Shown: positions 52,600 through 64,000 of the stretch, one piece after another
Layout: each line of letters opens with the position of its first letter
Numbering within the stretch: the first letter of the stretch is position 1
Assembly: GCF_018691265.1 (NCBI RefSeq)
Contig: NW_024881327.1
Coordinates: 29,026,464 to 29,090,463, forward strand
DNA from: Tyto alba
Lineage: Eukaryota > Chordata > Aves > Strigiformes > Tytonidae
Reading direction: 5' to 3'
Length of the DNA: 64,000 bases
The notes under the pieces: generated by a model
Seen by the model: the letters and a program-made list of their open reading frames with translations, nothing else
Databases searched by the model: none
Told to the model about the DNA's origin: nothing
Position numbers and translations under genes: made by a program

Positions 52600-53476
52600 T
52601 CATAGAATCACAGAATGGTTGGGGTTAGAGGGGGCCTTAAAGACCATCTAGTTCCAACCCCCCAGCCATGGGCAGGGACACCTTCCACTAGACCAGGTTG
52701 CTCAAAGCCCCGTCCAGCCTGGCCTTGAACCCTTCCAGGGAGGGGGCAGCCACAGCTTCTCTCGGCAACCCATTCCAGTGTTTCACCACCCTCATAGTGA
52801 AGAATTTCTTACTCATATCTAACCTAAATCTACCCTCTTTCAGTTTAAAACCATTACCCCTCATCTTATCCCTACACTCCCTGATGAAGAGTCCCTCCCC
52901 ACCTTTCCTGTAGCCCCCTTTAAGTACTGGAAGGCCGCTAGAAGGTCTCCCCAGAGCCTTCGCTTCTCCAGACTGAACAACCCCAAATCTCTCAGCCTGT
53001 CCTCATCAAGGAGGTGCTCCAGCTCCCTGACCATCTTTGTGGCCTCCTCTGGACCTTCTCAAGCAAGTCCATGTCCTTCTTATGTTGGGGGCCCCAGAGG
53101 TGGACACAGAACTGCAGCTGGGGTCTCATGAGAGTGGAGTAGAGGGGGAGAATCCCCTCCCTTGACCTGCTGGCCACAACTCTCTTGATGCAGCCCAGAA
53201 TACAGTTGACGTTCTGGGCTGTGAGTGCACATTGCTGGCTAATAGTAAGTTTTCCATCCACTAATACCTCCCAAGTCCTTCTCCACAGAGTTATTCTTAA
53301 TCCATTTCTTGCCCAGGCTGTATTTGTGCTTGGGATTGCCCCAACCCATGTGCAGGACCTTGCACTTGGCCTTGTTGAACTTCATGAGGTTTGCATGGGC
53401 CCACCTCTCCAGCCTGTCAAGGTCCCTCTGGATGGCATCCCTGCCCTCCAGCATGTCGACTGCACCACATGGCTTC
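52600..53476 (-). mobile_element. CR1 LINE fragment, 3' end with RT C-terminal remnant
   Basis: The plus strand starts with the reverse complement of the CR1 3' terminus (TCATAGAATCACAGAATGG), followed by the typical CR1 3' region. The minus strand therefore carries the sense copy. Frames in 53454-53239 and 53261-52992 encode recognisable pieces of the CR1 reverse transcriptase C-terminus, such as [19 protein letters not shown] and ILGCIKRVVASRSREGILP. A frame break between them and further stops downstream show the copy is dead. It is 5' truncated near 53476, as is usual for CR1, which leaves no target duplication. Confidence 0.95.
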
Positions 53477-56400
53477 TACATGCTATCTAAAAAATGCAAA
53501 GGAGGAATTCTGAAAGTTTTCGGTTGGTCACAAAGTAAATATAAGGAACTACATCTTATACCATGAGCAGGAAAGTAATGACATATCAGTCGTTTCATTT
53601 CTAGTTGTAAACAGGTCATTTTCTCTCCAATTTGGGTTTAAGCACACTGCCAAGGTGAGGGCCCTCAAGCCTCGTTTATTCAGCCTTTGCTAATTCAGGG
53701 ACCTCCCAGTAATTGGAGAGTAAAGTCTTGAATATGCTATGTGAACAATATCCTTTTAATAAATTACCTAATCAAAACCAATGGCCCTGGAATTCCTACA
53801 ATATATGCAGCCATGTAGCTGTTAAAATCTGTTTTTCTCTGTGCCATACATTTCATTTGTTAATCACTGACGTCTCCTCAGGGGCTGCTACCACACTACA
53901 GTGTAGTTGATGAAGACAAAGGCAGCACATGGTAGAGAAAATACTCCCTTCAAGTGAGCTTAACTTTGTCCTACCACATTTCTGCCATTTATTCTCATCT
54001 GAAATAGAAGGAACTCAACTGTAAAATAAGTGGGTGCTCTTTAAAGTTAACTGGAAATTCTAAGGCACACCTCAAAAAGGGAAAACGTTCAGGGATGATT
54101 ATGGCAGAGGTGTTTTAACAGAGACAACTAATCTGGATCTGCAACAAAAGTGTGTAGGAATTTTCATGGCTTTCACCCTAAGGACTCTCACACTCCACGA
54201 GACAGCCTTGGATCTCCAGCTCCCTCAGAGAACCTGCTACCCTTGCGCTCCTCCTCCTCCCTCCCAAAAGTTAACATCTGCTAGCAGTAGTTAATGCCAG
54301 TTAGCAATATTCTCTAGAGAAGCACTAGCTTCTTGAAAGCTTTCAGACTAGCACCTCAGAAATCTGCAGAGGTCTGCCTGCAGACAGAACTGCCACTCAC
54401 CTGCTCCCATCCTCCCCAGATTTCGGTTCTCCATCGTGCTTGTTGAGGTCCAGCCACAGCCTCCCTGGGAACATCTCTCACAACCTACTTGGAGAATGGT
54501 GTGGTCCTCACCCCGTGCTCCTGTGGAGGGGTTGGTCTGGGCCAGGAACCAGGCTGTGAAATCTGCTGGATTGCCTTGAAGTAGAGCAATAAGAAAATTC
54601 TGTCAGACCACATTTCAAGGCTTCTTTCTAATCTTTGTTTTTGCTAGACTAAAATCACAAGCAATTTCCATAACCCCATTAGGCAAGGTATTTCAGAAAA
54701 CACTGACAACCTACATTATATGATTATTGTAATAATGAGGTCTTTCATCAGAGAAGTCTATGAATAATTAATTCTAATTAAGTAGCTGATAGATACGCTA
54801 AATCATTCATCAGTGCTTGAGTTCTACACATTACAGATTGTAATAATTTTTCTGTTAGTGTAAATGCTGAGCGAGCGAGTGTAATCAATGAAAACATTAT
54901 TAAAGATTTGTGTCACTGCTAGGAAACAAATTGGAAAACTACTTCTCTGCCTTTATTTTCCTTATTTGCTCTTGCAATATTAGGCAGTAGTTGTCCTTGG
55001 CCAATGGCTCATTCTTACTGCAGTATTATTTGAAAAATAGGAGTGAAGCAGTAAGTACGAGAGTAGGAAGACTATGGAAAAGAAGAAAAAAGATGAGCTG
55101 TATGTTGTTGGCTTTCTCTACTAAGAAAAGTGATGAGAAAAATTTTCCAGAAAGTCCTGAGCCAAAGATAATAGACACAGAAAGCTTATTTTGGAAAGCA
55201 TTATGCTTTATGGTTTGTCATCACACTTACGGCATATTATTCAAACTCTTGGATTTATAAGGTGGCACATTATGCCTAGTTCTGGGATCAGGTATCCCTG
55301 AGTTGTTCAGGTTCTATTGGTAAATTCTTCAAAAAAGTATGCATATTTGAAAACTAATGTCAAAATCAGTGTAATAATTATGGTTGTGATTACATATAGA
55401 AACATAATATAAGAAACTGTAAATATTAACATAGAATTCCTGTTAACTCAAGGCCTGAATATATCTATATCCCCACTAGCTATGACAACTGGACAAAGTT
55501 CTCCTTAGATCCAAATACTCACACCTCGCACAACAGAGGGAACCAGAGCACACAAAGAATTCTGGCAACATTGCAGACAAGGAGGTAACACATAGAGAAG
55601 CAGTGGCAGCACCACTATCTCTTTGATAAATGCGGAGCCTTTAGACAGGCTGGCTTAAAATTTATGAGTTGAAATGATGGGGAAGTTTTTGCCTTTGACT
55701 TGTGAATTCTGATATTTTCATAGTTCCAATTTTACTTTTTTTTTTTTTTTTTAACCCAGAAAGAACATCATAATCTAACTCAAGAAGGAAAGTTTTACTG
55801 AGATTCTTCTAGTATCCTGAGACTCCATATAAAGCCATGAGATACAGCAACTTTTGCAGTAGCTCAGATGTTTAGAATTCAAGTAAGGATCCCAATCTTA
55901 ATGTGCTTGGGATATGAGATAATAAAAGCAGGCTTTCACTGTTACATCCAGTGTGAATAAAATAGAGGAAGTATAAGTCAGACTATATAATACACTTCTT
56001 AGAAAAAAATCATAATTACAAAAGGCACTAGCAGCAAATGTAAGAAGTAATTTTTAAAAATGCATCAATAACATTAAGGATGATTCAAATAATTTAAAAT
56101 CCCAAGTCTGTGAGGAAAAAACATGTAAAATTGACAAACATAAAGAAAAAAAAAATTAAGGTGGTCATGCAACTATAAGAGGAATATTTCCTCAACAATT
56201 TTCCTATTTTTTATAAATTAAAAATTAAAAATATAGGAAATCGAATAGAGTCTACCAAGAAACCAGAACTCAAAAAATAGGAACACAAGTGAAATGAAAT
56301 AAAAGCAAACTTGTAAACAAAAGTTTTATGACAAAGTTCCTCCAACGGGATATTTGCATATATTGTACTTTCACAGCACTGCCGTAGCCACTGCCATAGG

Positions 56401-57856
56401 AGATGCTGAACACCCATAGTTATGTTTTTTCACTACTGTGAATTGTATGTATTATCAGAAACATATCTTCTTATCTGGAGCAGAAAATAAAAGCCTCAAT
56501 AGCATGCAAGTACCTACTGGCTCAGACCTGTAAGTACAAGCATAATGTTGGTCATTACAGGGAGTCCCACTGACTGCAAGAAAGCAAACGACATTTGCAT
56601 CTGTCTTTGTAGAATCAAGGCTGGAAGTTGCCGTTGATGTAGAAGAAAAAAATATTTATATGGCAGGTGGAAGATATGCTAAATCATACAGCACACTTCT
56701 CTGGAATTAAATCGCAATTATCATTATACCTTTATTTCCTTCCCTGTCAGTGAGTATGTATTTTGCCATCTCTAGTTATACACCAATACAAACTTGGATA
56801 TATTTTTTTTTAATTTTCGAATGTGCTCATGCAGCATTAGGGAGGCTATCAGTTATCTGCAATACCTGGGAATAGCTCAAGGTGGAACTCTCTTATTTTC
56901 TTTCATCCTGACCAAAAAAAAAATAGCAATAGTGACATGTTTTTAGTAATATGAATAAAAATATCAAAGTCGATGTATTCATCAATAACATTTTCTTAAC
57001 TGAAAAGTGGTCTATTTCCCAAGAAGCATAACATAAGTCAAGGGAAAATGGGTAAAGCAGTGTTTTAATTATTTTCTCTGATTTACTTGATAAAAAGAGT
57101 TTTGACTGTTTTGAGGCCAAATGAAATGATCCAGCAAAAAGAGATAACAAAGCTCTGAGCCAAATTCATGGCAGTCAGTAGAAAGCATCTCACTGATTCA
57201 ACAAATATTACAGTGTACTGAACATTACATTCAACATTCAATTAATCTTGAATTCCATCATCTTTGATACAAACCAGATTAATCTTAGTTTAGTTCTCTT
57301 GACATAAGTTTACTGGCTAAAACGTATCATTTTCCCCTTGAGAGATTTCACCATAGTATTGTTTAAATGTCTCCATTAAGAGAAGGCAGAATAATGTCAA
57401 TATGACAGAACTGAAGAGGCTGCACGTGCCCTATGGCACTTCAGTCAAACCGTACTCTTGTCACCCGGCCGTGGAGGGAAGTCCCCTGCTGATGAAGCCA
57501 AGTGAGCTGCAGTCTACCTGGCAGTCTGTAAAGAGCCTTTCTCTCCTCAGCTGCTGTTTTATAAATGGTGTGAAAGGAACACAAAAATCCCATGCATATT
57601 CCAAAGTACCCTAGGATTCCAGAGGATACGCTGAGTAGACCCACACAAGAGTACAGCTCTTACTGCTGAAGGAAGCATGGGGAATGGTCTAACAGATAAA
57701 TGAATCAAAACTTCCACATATCTGCAGTTACAAAAATAAGGTGCTTAACAAATGAGCTAATGAAGATGGGATCTGCCATAACACTAAGCAGCAAGCCAGC
57801 GACGGCACAAAGTCTCCTTGTTTTAACAATAAGATGGACCCTTGCTTCTTGCAAGT

Positions 57857-57878
57857 AAACCCCATTACCATGGGGTTT
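57857..57878. repeat. 9-bp stem inverted repeat
   Basis: Arms AAACCCCAT (57857-57865) and ATGGGGTTT (57870-57878) around the loop TACC. Confidence 0.75.
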
Positions 57879-60800
57879 GTGAATCATGTAAGCATTTCTA
57901 ACATAAATCTTCCTGTTTGAGAATATGATAGTTGATATTCCACTGGCAGGGCTGGCAGACTGCAGAATGGAAACTGGTGTACAAAGGTTACTTCTGGTTT
58001 TATGACCAGTAACTTTATAGATTATAGGGTTATATTGTTTAACAGAATTTTTTACTATGTGTCCTTCAGTATTTGTTCAGCTCGGTGAGTCCACAAATAA
58101 CTGAGTTCCTTTTCTGGTTTTAATTCATATTCTATATATCGAAATAGCCAACCTACATGTTACTTTCAAGTTAAACGTGTTTCTAAGTTACAAACACTAA
58201 AACCCATCCTCAGGCAAACAATAATTTGTAATTCCTGTTGACCACTTTCACATTTTAAACCAGTCACATTTTACTAAAACTGCAGATGCAGTCTACTCGT
58301 TGTAAATCCTAGTATGGCAAATACATCAACAAAACTGTAAAAAGTAAATTAATCAATGCTAGTTTTACTTAATCAAGTTTCCAAGCACAGCACACATGAT
58401 TGCTTTACTTTAATCTTTTAACTCCTCCAGAGATTAGAAGAATGTTTCAGGATTGTTGTAATCAGCAGAAAGAAAGTCAGTAGTAACACACATGAGAAAA
58501 CATTTCATTCCTTTTGCAATCAAATTTACAGGGTAATAATACAATAGCTCTTGAACACATATGTTTGAAAGTGAATGTATTTCAGATACACTGAGAATAT
58601 AGGCTCCATTATCTTTATTGTATAAGAGCAAAAGACACTCTATAAAATGAATCCAGGTAATTTACAGCAGAAGTTTATAACTCACTCTTCCTTATACTGG
58701 AGAACTAATATACATCCCAAGTATTTCTATATTGAAAGAGTGGCTGCTTCCTTGATAAGTGAAATAAAAGAGGAAAATTCCATATTTTTTTTAAACTGCT
58801 TTTTAAAAAACATATAAAGGACTGTATCAAGTCAGAGGACCAAAAGTCCTTCTAACCTGATATTCAGGCTCAAGCAATAACCAATAATGGAAACCTAGGG
58901 ATGTTCGTTACTTTTGAAATTCCTAGAAAATCTAAAAAGGAATAGAAAAAAATTTTTTTAGGGATTAAGAATATATTTCACTGTATTTACTTACCATTAT
59001 GACTAACTACATCTACTTTTAAACCATAGTTATACAAAAGTTCATGAAAATCATCCATTCCTTTAATGAGATTTTGTGCAAGTTAGCACAATCGCAGGTA
59101 AAAGTGTCTAATACACAGGCAGATAATCAATCACCTGAGCATGAAATTACACCCAAGTGTGAAATTGCACATGAAAGCTGAAACTCTGGTACAAATATGG
59201 TCACATCTTTGCATATCTTTGAGGCAGATTTCAGACCTTCTTTCTGAAGTGTTAAAACATCATACAACATTGAAGTTTTAGATGATATGAAGAAATTATG
59301 TTAAATACTCCCCATTAATTATGTCATCTAAAAACTCAAAATGTTTTGGAATACAATCAGTGTAAAGCAATCTGGGTTTTTCTGTTACTGCATTACCTTT
59401 TTTCTCATTTATGAAAAACAAAACAAAACAAAACCACATTATAAAAGACCAAATACATGGGGTGAATATGGAATACTTCTGCCTGACAGTACAAAGTGCC
59501 CTGTGACATTTAATCACCACTGAAACAGTTCACAGAAATTGTAGATGTCTATTTATGACACTTTTAACACAGTGCAGATGCATATTTCTCATATACATAG
59601 TAGGATTTCTGTATAAATCTGACTTAAATCTATTTCTTGCATACCTCCAGCTAAAATTTAATTACAAAATTGACACTTGACAATAAGGTGATACCCTAAG
59701 TTGACTAACAGGGCAGCAGACAGTCTGTTTCCAGAAAAGCGTCAAAAGCAAATTTTTCTTTTGTGGCGGTTTGGGTTTTTTTTTCCATATCAAAGTAGAG
59801 TTCTAAGTAAAATCTGTTGAGTTCTTTGAAACTGATACATTTGGTTCCCACTGAGAGTTAGACAAGGACATAAGAAACAACAGCAGGCTGGAGGACCTGG
59901 CAATGACAGCATTAAGACATTCAGTACATCTCCCAGCTGGGTGTTTATCCTAAGGTAGTCGAATTAGTCACTATAAAAATGAAAGCACAATAACAGTACT
60001 TTGAACAAACTGAAGTTTTGTACCAAGGTCACTTGGTCATGGCCACATGAGACCAGTGATTGCTATACCATTTCTTGGTATACAATTCAAGGTTTCCAAA
60101 GTATATAAACAGAAATGTAGTTACAAAAAAAATACTTGCACTGTGACCTTGAACTCTGATTTGATTTCAAAGTTGTGATCTCTGAAGCGTCTCATCTTGT
60201 AGTGAGACCTGGGAGACTGAAATCACTGCATATGTCTCCCCTACTTAGAAGAAAAACAGTATTACAAATAAGGTGAAGAGGTAAGTGATATGTGCCTGTT
60301 CATCTACAAGAAATTTGAAAGCAGCTGTTCATAGAGAAAGTGGATGTTTCACATAGAAGCTCAAAATGAAAGACAGCTCTCCATCTGGAGTACTTATATG
60401 ATCAAAAGCAAAATTATTTGATCTTTTTCTGCTGTTACTGTTTGGAGGATGTTCTGGAGATGAATACTGAGTTCAAAAATAATTGTGGAAATGATCTTTC
60501 TTTCAAGTGTTTGATGTAAACCTGGATATACAAAGATTTTGCCTGCCATCAAATTAATGAGTCTTTTATGATAATAATCAAAGAAGGCTAGGATGATTCA
60601 CAGTCCCAAATTTAGATAAAAGATGACTTCTCACAAATATAACCCATCAGTTCTCTAACCACTGCTTCCCCCAGTGAGCATTATGAAGAGGGATCTACAA
60701 GATTTTCCTCCAAGTAAACAATCCCCTAGTCATTCGACTTACTGTCTTTGCAGCTGCTCTTCCTTTAGGCATTGACCTACAATAACTTGTTTTCTAAGCG

Positions 60801-63039
60801 TTAATGTAAGTTCTTAAGTTTAGAATGGGACACATTACAACACTGCAGTAACAATAGCCCCTTGCAGCTAATATATAAATTTAATCTCTTTTTTTTTTGT
60901 ATTAGGTAGTCCATGAAAAATTAATAGCACTTTTAGGCTGGTTTTGCTTTCTTTACCAACAGATTTATTGCTTATTTTTCACTTGAGCACGATGTTCAGT
61001 CTCCTGTCAGAAGCTCAAGGGGCAGTGCCATATTAAAGATCAACCCATTCAGAGACAATGACCTATTAAGGTGCCAGAACTGGCCATAGACTGTGTATAT
61101 ATTGTCCTTTGCTAGGATCATACATCTTTCTGCCAGTTTCCTAGGCTCAGTGATGCTTTTCCATCCATCCCAGTTGCATCTTCACTGGAGAGGTCTCTGT
61201 GGTGTCCATATCACATTTTGGAAAAGAGGCACACAAGGTTTGCATACGCTTGTTCAACTTGCCCTTCATGCCTCTCTGGCATGACAGACACCTGCTAAAC
61301 CAGGGCTGAGGTCCTACCTGAACAAGAGGAAAACCTATCCTTGGGTCTATAGTTGCCTCCTGACTCTCAAGATCCTGTCTCTCAGGCTATCAAATCCAAA
61401 CCAGAAGCACAGGTTTCATCCAACACGTGAAAATGAGACCACATGAACATGATGCCTACCCTGGAAAGCATCCCAGACAACTTTTGCTCACTAATGTAAA
61501 TGTCCTGAAGCAGTGAATAACACCAGTGATACTGCTTATAACTTAGTGTATAAAGCATGGCTGTTCTGCTCATAGGTGTGCCAGGAAAAGTTGTCCATGA
61601 AGGCATACTATTTCTCATAAGAATGCATATACACAAGAAATTAGAAAGTACTTTATAGCATGCAACATGAGCAACATTGAGATGGATGGGAACATGTCTT
61701 AGGACAAGGCAGGCTTTGTAAGTTCACATCATCCAATGCTTCCAATAATAAAGGTGCTTTAATCTCTCTCACATGAAACCTGAACAAAATTCTTCTGAAG
61801 GCTGTGCAAGGACCAAATGTCCATCGGCCCTAATTGAGTAGGCTCATTCTTCATTTGAGCTTAAAAGCCACAGTAGATCATTTCATGTACTGGGGTAGGT
61901 GGTCTGAAAATGACTGGTTTTTTCTTATTTTGGACAGTGATTTGGACCTTAATGTTATCTGGAGAATAAGAGAATAACTTACTAAATGTACCACAGGACA
62001 GATACCTGTTAAATACAGCCTTAAACTCAGATCTGCTGTTGTTGCCAATACCCTTTCACCATTTCATCAGTTCTATTCTCTGTTAAACAAATGTTAAACT
62101 GATTTAACTAAATGACCCACTCGCCTAGATCTCTTTCTAGTTCCAGTTTTCAAGTTACTTTTATTCCACAGGGCATCTCTCAGCATTACAAGTCAGCTAC
62201 TATTCCTTCACTGAATTACCTGTCTCACTGAAATCCTCTGCTGTCCCACTCCTTTTATTAGAAAAAAATGTCACCACCATAAAATATCAACCTTGCTTCA
62301 GGCCAAATAAGCGTTATGCATGTCTCTAGCCCTACTTTCAATACTGCCTTCTTCTTAGAGCACTTTGCTAAGTACCTTGCTTCCATGGCTTCTTGACTGT
62401 CTCCTTGCAGTTTAGCATGGGGGTCATATAATATCACCTTCTATTGGATCTCAAGTCTGATTTTGATATTATCACTTGCCCTTCTTCACTGTCTCCAGAA
62501 GTGGTGGGAGAAAAGTGTAGCAACATATCTATTGTATGGGAGATAAGAGTCATAAAAAAACATCAGGAAAGGAAATTATAATTTAAAAAAACAAAATCCA
62601 AACAGTTGGATATTCTACAAAAACATGGTTTATGTCTTGAAGTGAAAAACTCAGCAGGTTTCTCTCATATGCTTTTTTAGTTGCTCATCTTCACATCTTT
62701 ACCTAGTAGGAGATTGCCTTGGAGTGAAAATTATAGCCATTTTCCAGATGATTTCATCTTCTGTTACAACATTGTTTTGGTTGTTTCAGAAGCAATGAAT
62801 CTTCTCTGTCTTGCCACATATTCAGATCGTTATCTCCTCTTTCCTCACCACTGCGGCTTTTTCCAACCAGCTTTAACTGTGTCATTTTATGTTAATCATT
62901 CTTTATTTTCTTAGTCTCCCATGTTAGCAGATAGAATCTCAGGCCAACAAGAGAGGAACTGCCCAATAGAAAAGACTGGTCAAGGATGAAATGGGTCCAG
63001 AAAAGAGAAAAGGATCAACTAAGACTATAAAAAATATGA

Positions 63040-63172
63040 GTGGAAATAAGGCAAATTAAGGAGAAAAAGTTCCAGATGAAGGAAAAGAAGTAAGGAAAAA
63101 AAGGTCCAGGGGAAGGAAAAGTAGAAAAAAGTGGAAAAAAAAAAAAAAAACAAAAAAAAAAAAACCACTGAA
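63040..63172. repeat. Purine-rich tract ending in A-runs
   Basis: A G/A-rich stretch contains a loose duplication (AAGTTCCAGATGAAGGAAAAG and AAGGTCCAGGGGAAGGAAAAG, about 40 bp apart, each given here as a 21-mer minus its shared ends in function) and ends in two A-runs at 63135-63164 separated by one C. Confidence 0.75.
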
Positions 63173-63848
63173 TTTAAAACAGATTATGAGATCAATTTAA
63201 ATCCCCAAAAGCTCACACATGTGCTAACATGACTCTTCTGGGAACAGCACAGAAGTTGTATGAGAAATATGTTATACAGTCTAAAGATCTTAAGGTGGCA
63301 GCAGGTCAGTGGCAAGACCATGATGATAATTTGCACACAGGGTGACAAGAAATTCCAGAAGTTCAAGTGAGATAATCCCTGTTTATTTAGAGAAACAAAT
63401 CTTATGATTCACTATTTGAAATGTTGAAGCAATGGGCCAGAGCTCAACATTAAATCTTATATCTACAAGCACTATGCCAACAAATGTAAAAGCAGACCTG
63501 AGGAAAGAAGATAGAGAATGAATTATACATAAGCATTTCTGCAACATTACAAGGATTTAAAAAAATGAAGTGTAGGAATGAATATGCAAGTAACTTCTGT
63601 CTGTGTTGCAAAGTCTACTTAATAGCCTGATGTAACTGAAACCCTACCTATTGCACCTGTGTCCCCAGAGCACATGCAAGGCCTGGAGACTAGCTCTTAG
63701 GAGGAGAAATGCTGCACCATGTAAGAGAAAATGCAAGTATGAGACTGCTAGGAAGGATCCCTACAACACTCTCCAAGCTCTCTTCCCTGTAGCCAGTATC
63801 CTGGCAGTGCATTCCTGAAATTTTAACAAGGCAGGATTCTGGAACATA

Positions 63849-63920
63849 CACACATATATATATATATGTATACACATTTACATATATACACGAGAAACAT
63901 ATATATATTTACATATATTG
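63849..63920. repeat. TA/CATA microsatellite
   Basis: Alternating ACACATATATATATATATGT followed by imperfect ATACACATTTACATATATAC-type repeats to about 63920. Confidence 0.85.
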
Positions 63921-64000
63921 TAAACTATTGTCACTACTGAACAAAACCATGGAGCACATTGCTAGCCAGGTAACAGAGATCTGGATGAATTTGAAATCAG

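Larger units (their letters stand above)
53477..64000. other. Distal 5' flank, right end of window
   Basis: AT-rich non-coding sequence with no recognisable gene. Segments near 54.72-54.91 kb and 59.12-59.32 kb are rich in homeodomain-type sites. Low-complexity tracts occupy 63.04-63.17 and 63.85-63.92 kb. Confidence 0.65.

Noticed and set aside
52992..53454. CR1 reverse-transcriptase frames as a gene
   Set aside because: These are broken pieces of a 5'-truncated LINE, annotated as a mobile element instead.
1..64000. CRISPR arrays, bacterial operons, tRNA or rRNA genes
   Set aside because: No regularly spaced repeats, no ribosome-binding-site-led gene clusters and no cloverleaf or rRNA sequence was seen. 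The window is ordinary vertebrate genomic DNA.

Overview
This is vertebrate genomic DNA, most likely from a bird. The evidence is two avian-type CR1 LINE fragments (43.46 kb and 52.6-53.5 kb), a solo LTR with the layout of avian ERVL-like elements, low repeat density, and split coding exons with canonical splice sites. No bacterial or viral gene organisation is present. The species cannot be read from the sequence alone.

Only one protein-coding gene can be supported: GRXCR1 (glutaredoxin and cysteine-rich domain containing 1), on the minus strand. Exon 1 is at 30620-31015 (132 codons) and exon 2 at 889-1128 (80 codons). Both junctions fall between codons and join in phase. Intron 1 is about 29.5 kb. 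The window stops inside intron 2, so the last part of the glutaredoxin fold and the C-terminal cysteine-rich module lie to the left of position 1. In mammals GRXCR1 acts in hair-cell stereocilia of the inner ear.

Layout: 1-888 is partial intron 2; 889-1128 exon 2; 1129-30619 intron 1. Intron 1 holds A-rich microsatellites, a complete sense-orientation solo LTR at 13089-13741, and a GC-rich island near 26.67-27.31 kb. From 31016 to 64000 is non-coding 5' flank with two CR1 pieces and microsatellites.

The most interesting signal is regulatory. The intronic island has one exact and two near matches to the RFX X-box within about 120 bp, plus CAGCTG E-boxes. A second cluster at 48.79-48.90 kb, about 17.8 kb upstream of the start codon, combines an X-box-like site, POU4/homeodomain-type sites and two CAGCTG E-boxes. 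RFX, POU4F3 and ATOH1 are known hair-cell regulators, so these are testable enhancer candidates for this hair-cell gene. A single X-box-like palindrome also lies at 19.6 kb. The predicted protein has Ser at the glutaredoxin active-site position where I recall Cys in mammals. I found no new multi-gene system, and almost all other open frames look like chance.
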